Below are positions 27,015 to 36,115 of a DNA stretch of 64,000 nt, piece by piece. Made by a program: the position numbers and the translations under genes. The notes under the pieces are model-generated. The model worked only from the letters and a program-made list of their open reading frames with translations, did no database searches and had not been told where the DNA came from. The stretch covers positions 62,001-126,000 of the forward strand of contig NZ_JACJSM010000004.1 in NCBI RefSeq assembly GCF_014698145.1, given 5' to 3'. The first letter of the stretch is position 1, and every line of letters starts with the position of its first letter. Source of the DNA: Oscillatoria sp. FACHB-1406. GTDB taxonomy: Bacteria; Cyanobacteriota; Cyanobacteriia; Cyanobacteriales; Spirulinaceae.

Positions 27015-28433
27015 ATGGATTTTGATTACGACTTAGCGATTGTTGGGGCAGGTGTTGGGGGACACGGTGCGGCGCTGCACGCAGTCAAATGCGGGCTGAA
27101 AACGGCGATTATTGAAGCGGGAGATATGGGCGGAACCTGCGTCAATCGAGGCTGCATTCCCTCAAAAGCACTCCTTGCTGCTTCGGGAAGAGTACGAGAA
27201 TTGAGCGATCGCAAGCATCTCAATGCAATGGGCGTTCGCGTCGATGGAGTCAGTTACGATCGCGCCGCCATCTCCAACCATGCTACCAATTTAGTCGAAA
27301 AAATTCGCGGCGATCTTACCAATAGTCTCAAACGCTTGGGCGTGGAAACGATTCGCGGCTGGGGTAAAATTGCTGGCGCGCAAAAAGTTTCAGTTCGCAC
27401 CGACAGCGGCGAAAAAACAATTACCGCTCGCGAAATTATCCTCTCTACGGGTTCAATTCCTTTCGTTCCCCCCGGAATCGAACTCGACGGCAAAACCGTT
27501 TTCACCAGCGACGATGCGGTACGCCTCGATAGCGTTCCCGATTGGATTGCCATTATCGGCAGCGGTTACATCGGATTGGAATTTTCCGATGTTTACTCGG
27601 CGCTGGGCGCAGAAATCACTGTTATTGAAGCGCTCGATGTTTTAATGCCGGGATTCGACCCAGAAATTGCGAAAATGGCAGAACGAATCTTAATTTCGCC
27701 GCGCGATATCGAAACTTATACGGGTACGCTCGCTAAAAAAATTACACCCGGTTCGCCCGTCGTCATCGAACTGGCGGATATGAAAACGAAAGAAACGATA
27801 GAGGTGCTGGAAGTCGATGCTTGTTTGGTTGCAACCGGACGCATCCCCGCCACTAAGGATTTAGGACTCGAAACTGTGGGGCTGGAAACCGATCGCCGGG
27901 GCTTCATCGCCGTTAACGATAAAATGCAAGTATTGATCGATGGGAAACCCGTCCCCCATCTGTGGGCGATCGGCGATGCAACGGGCAAAATGATGCTCGC
28001 TCATGCAGCTTCCGCTCAAGGCGTTGTCGCAGTGGAAAATATGTGCGGGCGGGAAAAAGAAATCGATTATCGCAGCATTCCCGCTGCTGCTTTCACCCAT
28101 CCGGAGATTGCCTACGTGGGGCTTACCGAGCCAGCCGCGCGCGAGTTAGGGCAAAACGAAGGTTTTGAGGTTAAGACGGCGAAAACTTACTTCAAGGGCA
28201 ATTCTAAAGCCTTAGCCGAAGGTGAAACGGAGGGATTGGCGAAGGTTATTTATCGTCAAGATACGGGGGAATTATTGGGGGTTCATATCATGGGTTTGCA
28301 CGCTTCGGATCTGATTCAAGAAGCAGCAAACGCGATCGCATCCCGTCAGCCCGTCCAAAGTCTTGCCTTTAACGTTCACACCCATCCAACGCTTTCAGAA
28401 GTTCTCGACGAAGCCTATAAAAGAACGGTTTAA
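27015..28433 (+). CDS. lpdA: Dihydrolipoyl dehydrogenase (E3)
   Basis: FAD-dependent E3 of the pyruvate dehydrogenase and glycine-cleavage complexes, reoxidising dihydrolipoamide with NAD+. The 472-aa protein shows the FAD motif [11 protein letters not shown], redox-active Cys42 and Cys47 in [13 protein letters not shown], the NAD motif [10 protein letters not shown], and the C-terminal His-Glu pair in [12 protein letters not shown]. Cyanobacterial-type length. It is followed by ATTGACAATTG repeats before trpC. Confidence 0.95.
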   Translation: MDFDYDLAIVGAGVGGHGAALHAVKCGLKTAIIEAGDMGGTCVNRGCIPSKALLAASGRVRELSDRKHLNAMGVRVDGVSYDRAAISNHATNLVEKIRGDLTNSLKRLGVETIRGWGKIAGAQKVSVRTDSGEKTITAREIILSTGSIPFVPPGIELDGKTVFTSDDAVRLDSVPDWIAIIGSGYIGLEFSDVYSALGAEITVIEALDVLMPGFDPEIAKMAERILISPRDIETYTGTLAKKITPGSPVVIELADMKTKETIEVLEVDACLVATGRIPATKDLGLETVGLETDRRGFIAVNDKMQVLIDGKPVPHLWAIGDATGKMMLAHAASAQGVVAVENMCGREKEIDYRSIPAAAFTHPEIAYVGLTEPAARELGQNEGFEVKTAKTYFKGNSKALAEGETEGLAKVIYRQDTGELLGVHIMGLHASDLIQEAANAIASRQPVQSLAFNVHTHPTLSEVLDEAYKRTV

Positions 28434-28464
28434 TAATTGACAATTGACAATTGACAATTGACAA
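28434..28464. repeat. ATTGACA tandem string
   Basis: Four AATTGAC units in direct tandem immediately after the lpdA stop codon, part of the dispersed ATTGACAATTG family. Confidence 0.8.
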
Positions 28465-28577
28465 CGTAGAGGGAGCCTTGGGTGAAAGGTTCGCCTCTCT
28501 ATTTTCCCCCTGTTCCTCCCCAATTTTAGGTTCCTTGTCGGCGTTGTCAGTGCTTTTCACTCTTCCCTAATTCAACA

Positions 28578-29471
28578 ATGCAAATCCGCAGAAGACCCCC
28601 CAGTCCAGCCGTAAATCTCGATGTTGTCCGCTATCAAGTCCCGCATCCGGATGCAGAACCGCGCAATATTCTCGAGGAAATTGTTTGGTATAAAGATCGG
28701 GAAGTCGAAGTATTTCGCGATCGCGTCCCCCTCGTCGAACTTCGCAAACAAGTCGCTAGCGCCGCACCGCCTTTAGATTTTGTCGCCGCACTGCGGAATT
28801 CAACCCTAAAACCCGCCCTCATTGCTGAGGTCAAAAAAGCATCGCCGAGTAAGGGAATTATTCGAGAAAACTTCGATCCCGTTGCGATCGCGCGTTCCTA
28901 TGCTTCCGCTGGAGCGAGTTGTCTTTCCGTCCTCACCGATCGCAAATTCTTTCAAGGCAGTTTTGAAAATCTCGCCTTAGTTCGTTCGGCGGTTGAAATT
29001 CCGATTTTGTGTAAGGAATTTATTATTTCTCCGTATCAAATTTATCTGGCTCGGGCGCGCGGTGCGGATGCCATCCTATTGATTGCAGCAATTCTCGACG
29101 ATCGCGACTTGGGTTACTTTCTCAAGATTGCTCGCAGTTTGGGGATGAGCGTCTTAATTGAAGTTCATAGTTTAGCCGAACTCGATCGCATTTTAGCCTT
29201 AGAAAATGTTACCTTAGTAGGAATAAACAATCGTAACTTAGAAGATTTTTCTGTCGATTTAGCAACGACTTGCGAATTGATGGAAAAACGACGCGATCGA
29301 CTTCAGGCTTTAAGGATTTCGGTCGTTAGCGAATCCGGACTCCATACCCCAGACGACTTGCAACAGGTCAGTGCGGCAGGAGCAACCGCCGTTTTAATCG
29401 GCGAGTCTCTCGTTAAACAGCCCGATCCCGGCAGCGCGATCGCTGCTTTGTATGCCGAGCCTGTGACCTAA
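28578..29471 (+). CDS. trpC: Indole-3-glycerol-phosphate synthase
   Basis: Catalyses ring closure to indole-3-glycerol phosphate in tryptophan synthesis. The 297-aa TIM barrel shows the active-site stretch [58 protein letters not shown] and the phosphate-binding [12 protein letters not shown]. The N-terminal ~50 aa ([16 protein letters not shown]) is a cyanobacterial-type extension. Other trp genes are not linked, as usual in cyanobacteria. Confidence 0.96.
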   Translation: MQIRRRPPSPAVNLDVVRYQVPHPDAEPRNILEEIVWYKDREVEVFRDRVPLVELRKQVASAAPPLDFVAALRNSTLKPALIAEVKKASPSKGIIRENFDPVAIARSYASAGASCLSVLTDRKFFQGSFENLALVRSAVEIPILCKEFIISPYQIYLARARGADAILLIAAILDDRDLGYFLKIARSLGMSVLIEVHSLAELDRILALENVTLVGINNRNLEDFSVDLATTCELMEKRRDRLQALRISVVSESGLHTPDDLQQVSAAGATAVLIGESLVKQPDPGSAIAALYAEPVT

Positions 29472-29540
29472 ATCGCTGCCATAATGTTAACTTTTTGTTA
29501 AACTCAGTTTCCCTTCTCTCGTTCGAGCGATCGCCATTTC

Positions 29541-29819
29541 ATGGAGCCAATCCCCCTCCCCTCCCATATTCATTACGAACTGCTTCTACAACTGCTAGAA
29601 AGGCAAACGTTATTTGCAGCCAATCAAAATCCGGTTCTGCGAGAACAAGTGCGGCAAACGATTGCGACGCTGAGAAAAGCACTCGCCCAACAAAAACAAC
29701 TTGAAACCGCCTGCACGCACTTAAATATGCCTTACGAGTATCGTTGGTCTCTCAACGAACCCCCAGTTCAGTCTAGTGTTGTTCCGAACGGACTGCCGAA
29801 ACTCCCTAAATCTTCTTAG
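29541..29819 (+). CDS. DUF5340-like small protein
   Basis: The 92-aa product starts MEPIPLPSHIHYELLLQLLE and continues as a helix-rich domain (VRQTIATLRKALAQQKQLE) with a Pro-rich tail. I believe this is the cyanobacterial DUF5340 family; function unknown. It is 70 bp after trpC on the same strand. Confidence 0.65.
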   Translation: MEPIPLPSHIHYELLLQLLERQTLFAANQNPVLREQVRQTIATLRKALAQQKQLETACTHLNMPYEYRWSLNEPPVQSSVVPNGLPKLPKSS

Positions 29820-30009
29820 AAGGAATTTGAAGATACAAAAAAACGAACAAATAGAATAGGATGAGAGTTTGCAAACGTTTCGGTTCGGCAGGCAGCAAGA
29901 TAGTTCCTCACCTCGAAGGGGCGATTTGCAGTTGACTGACTGAATGCGCATCGCGAAGCCGATCCCTGCGGGATCGCCTCGATATTGTAAAGGGAGAAAA
30001 GTGGAAGTT

Positions 30010-31167
30010 ATGGATGGCAAGCAGATGTTAATGATTCCGGGGCCAACGCCGGTTCCCGAGCGGGTACTGTTAGCAATGGCGCAACATCCCATCGGCCATC
30101 GCACCTCGGAATACAGCAAAATTCAAGCAGAAGTTACTGAAAACCTCAATTGGCTCCACCAAACGCAGCATAACGTTCAAATGCTCGTGAGTAGCGGTAC
30201 GGGAGCGATGGAAGCGGGGATTATCAACGTTTTGAGCGCGGGCGATCGCGTTGTATGCTGCTCGAATGGGAAATTTGGCGATCGCTGGGTGAAAGTGTGC
30301 CAAGCTTACGGCTTAAACGTGGAAATCGTGACCGCAGAATGGGGCAAACCCCTCGACACCGAGCAAATTCGCGAAAAACTAGAAAGCGATTCCGAAAAAA
30401 CGATTAAAGCCGTCATTCTCACCCACTCCGAAACCTCCACCGGCGCGCTCAACGACCTCGAAACCATCAACAAGCACGTCAAAGCCCACGGCGAAGCTTT
30501 AATTATCGTCGATGCCGTCACCAGTTTAGGCGCTTACAACATCCCCATCGATGACTGGGGACTCGATATCGTCGCTTCTGGGTCGCAAAAAGGTTACATG
30601 ATTCCGCCCGGATTGGGATTTGTAGCCGTCGGCCCTAAAGCATGGGAAGCTTACAAAACGGCGACCTTACCGCGTTTTTACCTCGATTTGGGTAAATATC
30701 GCAAAGCAACCGCTGACAATAGTTCTCCCTTCACCCCGCCCGTCAATCTCGTATTCGGGCTGTGCGAAGCCCTGCGGATGATGAAAGCAGAAGGGTTAGA
30801 AAGCATTTTTGCACGTCACCAGCGCTTAACAACGGCAACCCGCGCAGCCGTTAAAGCCTTGGGTTTACAGCCCTTTGCCCCCGACGAAGCGGCGAGTACG
30901 GCAGTAACAGCCGTGTTAGGCGGCGATGCGGATGCTGAGAAAATTCGTTCGCTGCTGAAAAAACGCTTTGATATTGCCCTCGCTGGCGGACAAGACCATC
31001 TCAAAGGTCAGATTTTCCGCATCGGTCATTTAGGGTTTGTTGGCGATCGCGATATCCTTGCTGCAATTGGCGCTCTTGAAGCGGTTTTAGTCGAATTGGG
31101 AAGCGCGGGCGCAGCAACGGGCGCAGGCATTACGGCGGCGGCTAAAGTCTTCGCCGGACAAGCGTAA
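30010..31167 (+). CDS. Class V aminotransferase, serine/alanine-glyoxylate type
   Basis: A PLP enzyme of 385 aa with PGPTPVPERVL at the start, SSGTGAMEAGI for phosphate binding, VDAVTSLGAYNIPIDDWGLD, and the Schiff-base Lys in SGSQKGYMIPPG. It is of the group annotated as serine-glyoxylate aminotransferase or, historically, the small subunit of soluble hydrogenase; a role in photorespiration is plausible. I start at ATG 30010; GTG 30001, placed 4 nt after AGGGAG (29991), would add three residues and is a fair alternative. Confidence 0.9.
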   Translation: MDGKQMLMIPGPTPVPERVLLAMAQHPIGHRTSEYSKIQAEVTENLNWLHQTQHNVQMLVSSGTGAMEAGIINVLSAGDRVVCCSNGKFGDRWVKVCQAYGLNVEIVTAEWGKPLDTEQIREKLESDSEKTIKAVILTHSETSTGALNDLETINKHVKAHGEALIIVDAVTSLGAYNIPIDDWGLDIVASGSQKGYMIPPGLGFVAVGPKAWEAYKTATLPRFYLDLGKYRKATADNSSPFTPPVNLVFGLCEALRMMKAEGLESIFARHQRLTTATRAAVKALGLQPFAPDEAASTAVTAVLGGDADAEKIRSLLKKRFDIALAGGQDHLKGQIFRIGHLGFVGDRDILAAIGALEAVLVELGSAGAATGAGITAAAKVFAGQA

Positions 31168-31232
31168 CGAGTAGCGAGAAAGTGAGTTAACCGTTCAAAC
31201 CACAATTCGTCTATTTTGTCAAGATCTAATTT

Positions 31233-31262
31233 TGTAGGGACGTTCAATTGAACGTCCCTACA
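31233..31262. repeat. Perfect 30-bp palindrome TGTAGGGACGTTCAA / TTGAACGTCCCTACA
   Basis: Two 15-bp arms with no loop, downstream of the aminotransferase. Related palindromes lie at 25161, 33032 and 40343. It could also act as a weak terminator, but its recurrence marks it as a REP-like repeat. Confidence 0.85.
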
Positions 31263-31343
31263 TTAAAACTTGGGGTAGGGGGCGCAACGCCAGAGATGCA
31301 GCGCGATCGGTCTAATTGAGGGGGAATGGTGAATTTTCTTATT

Positions 31344-31610
31344 TTAGAATGCCCAGCGCAGGAAAGCTGCCGACGCGATCGCCGCAACCAGCAACACAAA
31401 TACTAAAACCCGTCCCAAACGCGCTTGCACGTGAATCGAAAATCGATCCCAAGACGCACCTAACGTATAATGACCGAGCAGGAGATCGAACAATCCCGAA
31501 AGTCCCATCCACAGACAACCCAGGATGAACACGATCCCCAGACCTCGAATTGTACCGCTCTGAGAAACCGGCGACGACATTAAGCTTGAAATCGAACTTA
31601 AGTACCTCAT
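31344..31610 (-). CDS. Small membrane protein, 88 aa
   Basis: Two predicted membrane segments (GIVFILGCLWMGLSGLFDLL and VLVFVLLVAAIASAAFLRWA) flank a short loop with HYTLGASWDRF. The overlapping frame 31339-31620 lacks this pattern. Family not recognised. No clear operon partner. Confidence 0.6.
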   Translation of the reverse strand: MRYLSSISSLMSSPVSQSGTIRGLGIVFILGCLWMGLSGLFDLLLGHYTLGASWDRFSIHVQARLGRVLVFVLLVAAIASAAFLRWAF

Positions 31611-31750
31611 GGCTTTTCATCTCCCAATATTTTCTCCGAACGTCGTGCGTCGAATCTAACGAAGCTAGCGTTTTTCCCCAACAACCAAGGTCTACTGGAG
31701 CGTGCTAAGAATTGAGTCCGTAAGGCGATCGGAGTTCGCCAACACCTTCT

Positions 31751-31785
31751 TCAATTGTCAATTATCAATTGTCAATTATCCATTA
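31751..31785. repeat. ATTGTCAATTATC string
   Basis: TCAATTGTCAATTATCAATTG-type units, inverse orientation of the ATTGACAATTG family, in the spacer between two leftward membrane-protein genes. Confidence 0.75.
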
Positions 31786-31841
31786 TGACCCTACCTTACC
31801 GAATTTTTGGGAGGTCGGCAATTACGATTTATTGCATCCCC

Positions 31842-32522
31842 CTAACTCGTGGCAACTGGAGAACGCTTGGCTTCTTCTTGCGAAGTCGTCTCCTCTAACG
31901 ACGGGCGCAAGCAGAGATAAAGTAGTGGACCGAATAAAGGAACGAGACAAACCAGCCAGAAAACCCAAGCTTTTTTGAAATTGCGACGCGCCAAATCATC
32001 TCCTAATAAAGTCGGAAATAACACGCACAGCAAGCAAAAATCCAGACTCATAACATGAATAAAACGGCTTGTTTTCCACTGCTGCACGAAGTCCGTCCAA
32101 TTGCCTTGGCTCAAACCGAACGCGACTAACCCAACAGCAGCAATAGTCAATAAAACGCCGAGCAAACGCGAGTCAAAAGCACTAATCGCTTTATCTTTTT
32201 TTCCAACGAAAGTTGGGTTAGGTTCGCGCAAAGCCAGATAAGGAAGGAGAGCAAAAGCGCCCAACGCAAAAGAGCCAATTACGAAAGGAAAAGCACGGAT
32301 TTTTTGCCCTCTACCATCAGCAAAAAGGAGGCAACTATAAGCGAGCGGCCAAACGCCCATAAGGTTGAACAACGCTACAATAAGAGGATTAATCCCTCCA
32401 ATATCCCCAACCGAGAGACGTTTAATGAGATCGAGAGTATCGGGGCTATCAGGAGGGGCAAATAAGAAAGCGTAAACGACAAATCCAAGCCAAAGCAGAC
32501 CCAAACCAATTTTTACCAGCAT
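31842..32522 (-). CDS. Conserved integral membrane protein, 226 aa
   Basis: About six membrane segments: residues 3-23, 44-70, 80-97, 118-138, 152-172 and 184-205. A conserved-looking loop contains YLALREPNPTF, and the last segment ends KAWVFWLVCLVPLFGPLLYL with a short charged tail. The pattern resembles a membrane family shared by cyanobacteria and chloroplasts, but I cannot name it. Single gene. Confidence 0.6.
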   Translation of the reverse strand: MLVKIGLGLLWLGFVVYAFLFAPPDSPDTLDLIKRLSVGDIGGINPLIVALFNLMGVWPLAYSCLLFADGRGQKIRAFPFVIGSFALGAFALLPYLALREPNPTFVGKKDKAISAFDSRLLGVLLTIAAVGLVAFGLSQGNWTDFVQQWKTSRFIHVMSLDFCLLCVLFPTLLGDDLARRNFKKAWVFWLVCLVPLFGPLLYLCLRPSLEETTSQEEAKRSPVATS

Positions 32523-32581
32523 AAATCTTTTAACAATCCGGAGTATGTCCTTAAATTATTATTCACTAAATTACTAAATTG

Positions 32582-32875
32582 ATGCGAGTTGTTATCAAAG
32601 ATGATATTCTAATCGTTTGTAAAGAAGACCTGCCGACGTACAAAAAAGGCGGCTCGATCGTTCGCAATAGTTACTTCTGGGCGTTGAAATCAATTTCTTG
32701 TTACGCCCCGAAAGGAAACGATTGGGAATTCGATCGCGAAGTTTGGGTTGCCCTATCGAGAATGCTGCTCTCATTTGCTCAGTCTGGCTATCTGGGCGAA
32801 CGCGAAACTTCCCTCGAATTTCCCGACGATCTGCCCATTCCCGATGTTTTGCGCTCGGTTGCCAGTTACTTTTAA
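32582..32875 (+). CDS. Hypothetical protein, 97 aa
   Basis: From ATG 32582 the product begins MRVVIKDDILIVCKEDLPTY and has a mixed alpha/beta pattern with WEFDREVWVALSRMLLSF. No recognised domain. Codon use looks normal. It is divergent from the membrane-protein gene by 59 bp. Confidence 0.5.
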   Translation: MRVVIKDDILIVCKEDLPTYKKGGSIVRNSYFWALKSISCYAPKGNDWEFDREVWVALSRMLLSFAQSGYLGERETSLEFPDDLPIPDVLRSVASYF

Positions 32876-33002
32876 AGGAGGAAGGAAGAGAAACTATGAA
32901 TTGAAGCAACCCAGCCTCCTTTTATCTTCGTTATCTACCCTCGATTAACGCTCTTCTCTTCGTTACCAATTATCCATTGTCGAATGGCACTAACTTAAGG
33001 CT

Positions 33003-33019
33003 GGTGGGCGCTGCCCACC
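33003..33019. repeat. Palindrome GGTGGGC-GCT-GCCCACC
   Basis: Same core as 15831-15847, in a repeat-packed 250-bp spacer before cobM. Confidence 0.7.
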
Positions 33020-33031
33020 CTACGAAATTAT

Positions 33032-33064
33032 CTGTAGAGACGTTGCAAGTCAACGTCTCTACGG
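33032..33064. repeat. GTAGAGACGTTG palindrome, imperfect
   Basis: CTGTAGAGACGTTG and CAACGTCTCTACGG arms around a short centre; a member of the family with perfect copies at 31233 and 40343. Confidence 0.75.
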
Positions 33065-33096
33065 GCGATTTTTCAACTCTTATTTCAGTGCCATTC

Positions 33097-33138
33097 ATCC
33101 ATTGTCCATTATCAATTACCCCCTCTTCGTTATCAATT
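33097..33138. repeat. ATTGTCCATTATCAATT string abutting cobM
   Basis: CATTGTCCATTATCAATTAC-type units that end directly at the cobM ATG (33139), as at egtC, where the start codon also follows such a string. Confidence 0.75.
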
Positions 33139-33939
33139 ATGAATTTAAATCCTGCTGTTTACATTATCGGTGCGGGCCCAGGAGATCCGGAACTGCTCAC
33201 GCTTAAAGCGTACAAAATTTTGACGAAAGCTGATGTTATTTTGTATGCAAATTCTTTAGTTCCCCAACAAATTTTGCAAGATGTTCGCGACGATGCCGAA
33301 TTGATTCCGACGGGGAATAAAGTATTAGAAGAAATTGTCGAAATCGCGATCGCGCGCGTCAAAGCTGGGAAATCCGTTGTCCGCCTGCATTCCGGGGATT
33401 TGAGTTTATATAGCGCGATCGGCGAACAAATACAAGCCTTTGCCGCCGCCGATATCCCCTATCAACTGATTCCCGGATTGAGCGCCTACCAAGATGCCGC
33501 CGCCAAACTTGGTATCGAACTTACCGTTCCCGAACTCGTCCAAACCATTATCCTCACTCGCACTTCCGGACAAGCATCCCCCGTCCCCGAACGCGAAGAA
33601 CTTGCCACTCTCGCCGCTCACCAAGCTAGTCTTTGCCTTTACCTCAGCGCCCGCCACGTCGAAAGCGCTCGCGAGAAACTGCTGCAACATTACCCCGCTG
33701 ATACCCCCGTCGCCGTTTGCTATCGCCTCGGTTGGCCGGATGAAGAAATTTGGGTCGTTCCCCTTGACAAAATGGCCGCCATTACTCTTGAAAAAAACTT
33801 GATTCGGACGACTTTGTATGTTATTAGTCCTGCTTTGAAAGAGTTGGAAGGCGCGCGATCGCAAAGCGATCGAGGAACGAGATCGCGGCTTTATCATCCC
33901 GACCATTCCCATATTTTCCGCCCTCGCAAAAATGTTTAA
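33139..33939 (+). CDS. cobM: Precorrin-4 C11-methyltransferase
   Basis: SAM-dependent methyltransferase of the cobalamin pathway (CobM/CbiF). The 266-aa protein shows AVYIIGAGPGDPELLTLKAY, the LHSGDLSLYSAIGEQ signature, IPGLSAYQDAAAKLG, RTSGQASPVPE and VAVCYRLGWPDEEIW. I chose ATG 33139; the 54 upstream codons in the same frame are read through repeat DNA. Together with cobD and the cobalamin-dependent queG it supports an active B12 pathway. The last ~25 aa (RSQSDRGTRSRLYHP) look non-homologous. Confidence 0.93.
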   Translation: MNLNPAVYIIGAGPGDPELLTLKAYKILTKADVILYANSLVPQQILQDVRDDAELIPTGNKVLEEIVEIAIARVKAGKSVVRLHSGDLSLYSAIGEQIQAFAAADIPYQLIPGLSAYQDAAAKLGIELTVPELVQTIILTRTSGQASPVPEREELATLAAHQASLCLYLSARHVESAREKLLQHYPADTPVAVCYRLGWPDEEIWVVPLDKMAAITLEKNLIRTTLYVISPALKELEGARSQSDRGTRSRLYHPDHSHIFRPRKNV

Positions 33940-34544
33940 GATTGATTATCTCGAATTGCCATTGATAAAATTCCTAAAATATTGCGAATATCCTTAATGT
34001 AATACTCGCTCAAATCGATATAAACTTGGTTATTCTCTAACTTCATGAATTGCCAAATCGTGCCAATCGTTGTTGCCCCGTAAATCGATTTAATTCTATT
34101 GCCCTGCTGTTCGTTAAAAATTTGCGCGGCTACCATTTCCGCCAAACATTGCGCCAAACCTAACTTAAGATTTTCATTTTTCGTTTCCACCAATATCACC
34201 ACGGGCGCGCGTAGAAAAAGCTGTTCTTTCGATAAACTCAAAATAAAATCGCAGAAGCCATTCAAGCCGCGCGCGCTATCTACATTAAATTCAATGCCCG
34301 AAAATAAGCCAATTTCGCTGTTAAACTTGCGTCTGACTGCTAGTAATATCGGAGAGATTATCATTTCGGAGCGTGCTTTCTCCGTATTAATGGCTACTGT
34401 AAGGTCGGTGTTTTCTTGAAGGATTGTTTCAAGCAAACTATCGCAATCTTCTTTAGGAACATCTGCAAACAATCCCGATACTTCATGAAGCGTCAATCCG
34501 AAAGTTTGAATGACTTCACCGAGTTTAAAATCGCTGTATGCCAT
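33936..34544 (-). CDS. Conserved hypothetical with PD-(D/E)XK-like core
   Basis: The 202-aa protein has a helical N-terminal region and a core with FNVDSARGLNGFCDFILS followed by PVVILVETKNENLKLGLAQC. Spacing of GFCDF ... ETK resembles the D...(E)xK metal site of restriction-like nucleases. This type is common in cyanobacterial genomes but I know no assigned function. The stop overlaps the convergent cobM end by 4 bp. Confidence 0.6.
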   Translation of the reverse strand: MAYSDFKLGEVIQTFGLTLHEVSGLFADVPKEDCDSLLETILQENTDLTVAINTEKARSEMIISPILLAVRRKFNSEIGLFSGIEFNVDSARGLNGFCDFILSLSKEQLFLRAPVVILVETKNENLKLGLAQCLAEMVAAQIFNEQQGNRIKSIYGATTIGTIWQFMKLENNQVYIDLSEYYIKDIRNILGILSMAIRDNQS

Positions 34545-34596
34545 TTTACATACCTAGCTTAAAAATTAATGTCCTCAACTTTAAGCTTAAACTCTA

Positions 34597-34691
34597 ATAC
34601 CAATTTAAGATTGCGTTGCCTAAAATCAACTTTCCAAAATTCTCAGGATAACGGTGCGTTACGCTTCGCTAACACACCCTACATTTCATTC
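34597..34691 (+). repeat. Dispersed ~110-bp repeat, copy C
   Basis: ATACCAATTTAAGATTGCGT ... GTGCGTTACGCTTCGCTAAC ... CCCTACATTTCATTC. It stops at the exact left end of the MITE at 34692, unlike copies A and B, which continue about 20 bp more. Confidence 0.75.
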
Positions 34692-34794
34692 TATAGCAAT
34701 CCCAAATAGGTTGTGGCAATTTCAAAATTTATCATCCTTACGGGGCGTGGGTTGTAGGCTCGCCACTTATCGCAACCAAAATGGGATTGCTATA
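34692..34794. mobile_element. MITE-like element, TATAGC family 3, 103 bp
   Basis: Terminal inverted repeat TATAGCAATCCCA (34692-34704) / TGGGATTGCTATA (34782-34794). Same first 27 bases (TATAGCAATCCCAAATAGGT ...) and same length as 43718-43820, while the middle differs. No ORF. Confidence 0.8.
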
Positions 34795-34796
34795 TA

Positions 34797-34823
34797 ACAA
34801 AAAAAGGTGCATTACTGCACCTT
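34797..34823 (-). terminator. Intrinsic terminator of hsp20
   Basis: On the minus strand AAGGTGCA (34823-34816) pairs with TGCACCTT (34811-34804) across a 4-nt loop, and a T-tract follows (34805-34799). It lies 58 bp after the end of the leftward small heat-shock gene. Confidence 0.85.
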
Positions 34824-34880
34824 GAAATATGTCGATTAAAAGTTGGAGAGCGAACCAAGCTTAGAACCTAATTTTTTAAG

Positions 34881-35453
34881 CTATACCGCCCAAACGTCGC
34901 CGGTTTCGTCATTAATGGGTTGAGATTTTGCTTCAGCAGCCGGTTCGGTAACTTCGACTTCTTGAGGCTGGGGCTGCGATTCAACAACAGCTTCGGGAAG
35001 TTCGGTTTCCGGTAATTGGGGTTGCGATTCTGCTGTTGCTGGGGTTAGTTCAACTTTAACGGCTCGATTCGCGATCGCGCTTGCTTTCGGTAGCGTTAAA
35101 GTGAGGACACCATTACTAAAATCAGCGCTAACTTGCGTATTATCGATCGCAAAAGGAAGCCGGATAACTCGTTCGAGTTTACCATAACGAAACTCGCTGT
35201 GCAGGACGCGATCGCTCTCGATTCTGCGTTCGTTGCGATACTCTCCCGAAATTGCCACCGCTTGGCGTGCCACGTGAATATCTAAATCTTTAGCGTCCAT
35301 CCCCGGAATCGCAGCGCGTAAAATCAGTTCGTTCCCCCGATTTTCCAGTTCCACTGCCGGTTTGCGAACGATAGTTTGAGGTAGTCTGGGTTGGGGAACG
35401 TAGCGGCGAACAGTAGAAGCACTTCGAGTCGGTTGCAGGCGAACTAATAACAT
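34881..35453 (-). CDS. Small heat shock protein, Hsp20/alpha-crystallin, long C-terminal tail
   Basis: The 190-aa ATP-independent chaperone has an alpha-crystallin domain near residues 35-130 (ELILRAAIPGMDAKDLDI, RRIESDRVLHSEFRYGKLER, SADFSNGVLTLTLPK). The N-terminus is basic (VRRYVPQPRLP). The C-terminal ~60 residues are a Pro/Glu/Gln-rich repeat-like tail (ESQPQLPETELPEAVVESQP), longer than in usual family members and without a clear I-x-I motif. Single gene with a strong terminator. Confidence 0.92.
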   Translation of the reverse strand: MLLVRLQPTRSASTVRRYVPQPRLPQTIVRKPAVELENRGNELILRAAIPGMDAKDLDIHVARQAVAISGEYRNERRIESDRVLHSEFRYGKLERVIRLPFAIDNTQVSADFSNGVLTLTLPKASAIANRAVKVELTPATAESQPQLPETELPEAVVESQPQPQEVEVTEPAAEAKSQPINDETGDVWAV

Positions 35454-35788
35454 TATATAAACCCTCCGATTGCCTTTTCTTGTAATGTTTCGTTTAACCT
35501 TGCTTACACTTCTTATGATGCCAAGCGCTCTCAGTTCGGGACAGTCGGGAAAACCGCAATTCGGGATGCGGTTTACACGATTTGAGTTCGGGTCTTGCTT
35601 TTATCGCGCTTGGGTACACCGTAAAGTATCGATATAACCTCGATAAAAAGTCCTCAGATTGCCAAGGTTTACGCAACAAACCCATCGATTCTCTTCTCGC
35701 TAATAACTCAAGTCCTCTTTATAGGACTGAGAAATTCAGATGTATCCAACCCGTTTCAACGGGTTTCAGCTATTAGACAGGAACTTGA
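35454..35788. other. Intergenic region with nested hairpin repeats
   Basis: About 335 bp. At 35700-35795 lie consecutive small palindromes: AAGTCCTCTTTATAGGACT, AACCCGTTTCAACGGGTT and GGAACTTGAGTTCC. Such hairpin sets recur in filamentous cyanobacteria and may be ends of an IS200/IS605-type element, but no transposase is present. Contains the hsp20 promoter at the left edge. Confidence 0.4.
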
Positions 35789-36115
35789 GTTCCTGGCGGG
35801 CTAAGTGTTTCACTTTTGGTGCAAGCGGTAACAACTCAATCTTTGGAGGTGTTTGAATCCGCGCTTTTGGAAGTCGTTGAGACTGTCGAGACGGAAACCG
35901 AGCAGTCCGAGGTGGAAAAAAGACTTCAAGAAGGGCAGAGAAAGCAAAGACAAGAAGATATTCTTCGCATCTTGGAAGTTCGCTTTAATGAGGTTCCGAG
36001 GCAATTGCGGGAACGAATTGGTGCAATTGAGGATTTAGAGGTTTTAGGAACGCTTCTGATTCAAGCGGTAACGGCTCAATCTTTAGACGTGTTTGAGTCG
36101 ATATTCTACAATTGA
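35789..36115 (+). pseudogene. DUF4351 remnant (3' end of an Rpn/PD-(D/E)XK family gene)
   Basis: A frame open from 35789 encodes two copies of LVQAV/LIQAVT.QSL.VFES around a segment QRQEDILRILEVRFNEVPRQLRERI, matching the DUF4351 tail of cyanobacterial Rpn-like putative transposase/nuclease proteins. The nuclease domain is missing upstream, where hairpin repeats sit. TTG 35816 and GTG 35819 are the only starts, without a ribosome-binding site. Probably a decayed fragment with a local duplication. Confidence 0.6.

Larger units (their letters stand above)
34545..34880. other. Repeat-packed intergenic region
   Basis: About 336 bp with copy C of the 110-bp repeat (34597-34691), then a MITE of TATAGC family 3 directly next to it (34692-34794), then the hsp20 terminator (34797-34823). 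No ORF. Confidence 0.7.

Noticed and set aside
31339-31620. Alternative 93-aa minus frame
   Set aside because: The overlapping frame 31344-31610 has two clear membrane segments; this one does not.
33406-33912. 168-aa minus ORF opposite cobM
   Set aside because: Shadow of the conserved cobM frame.
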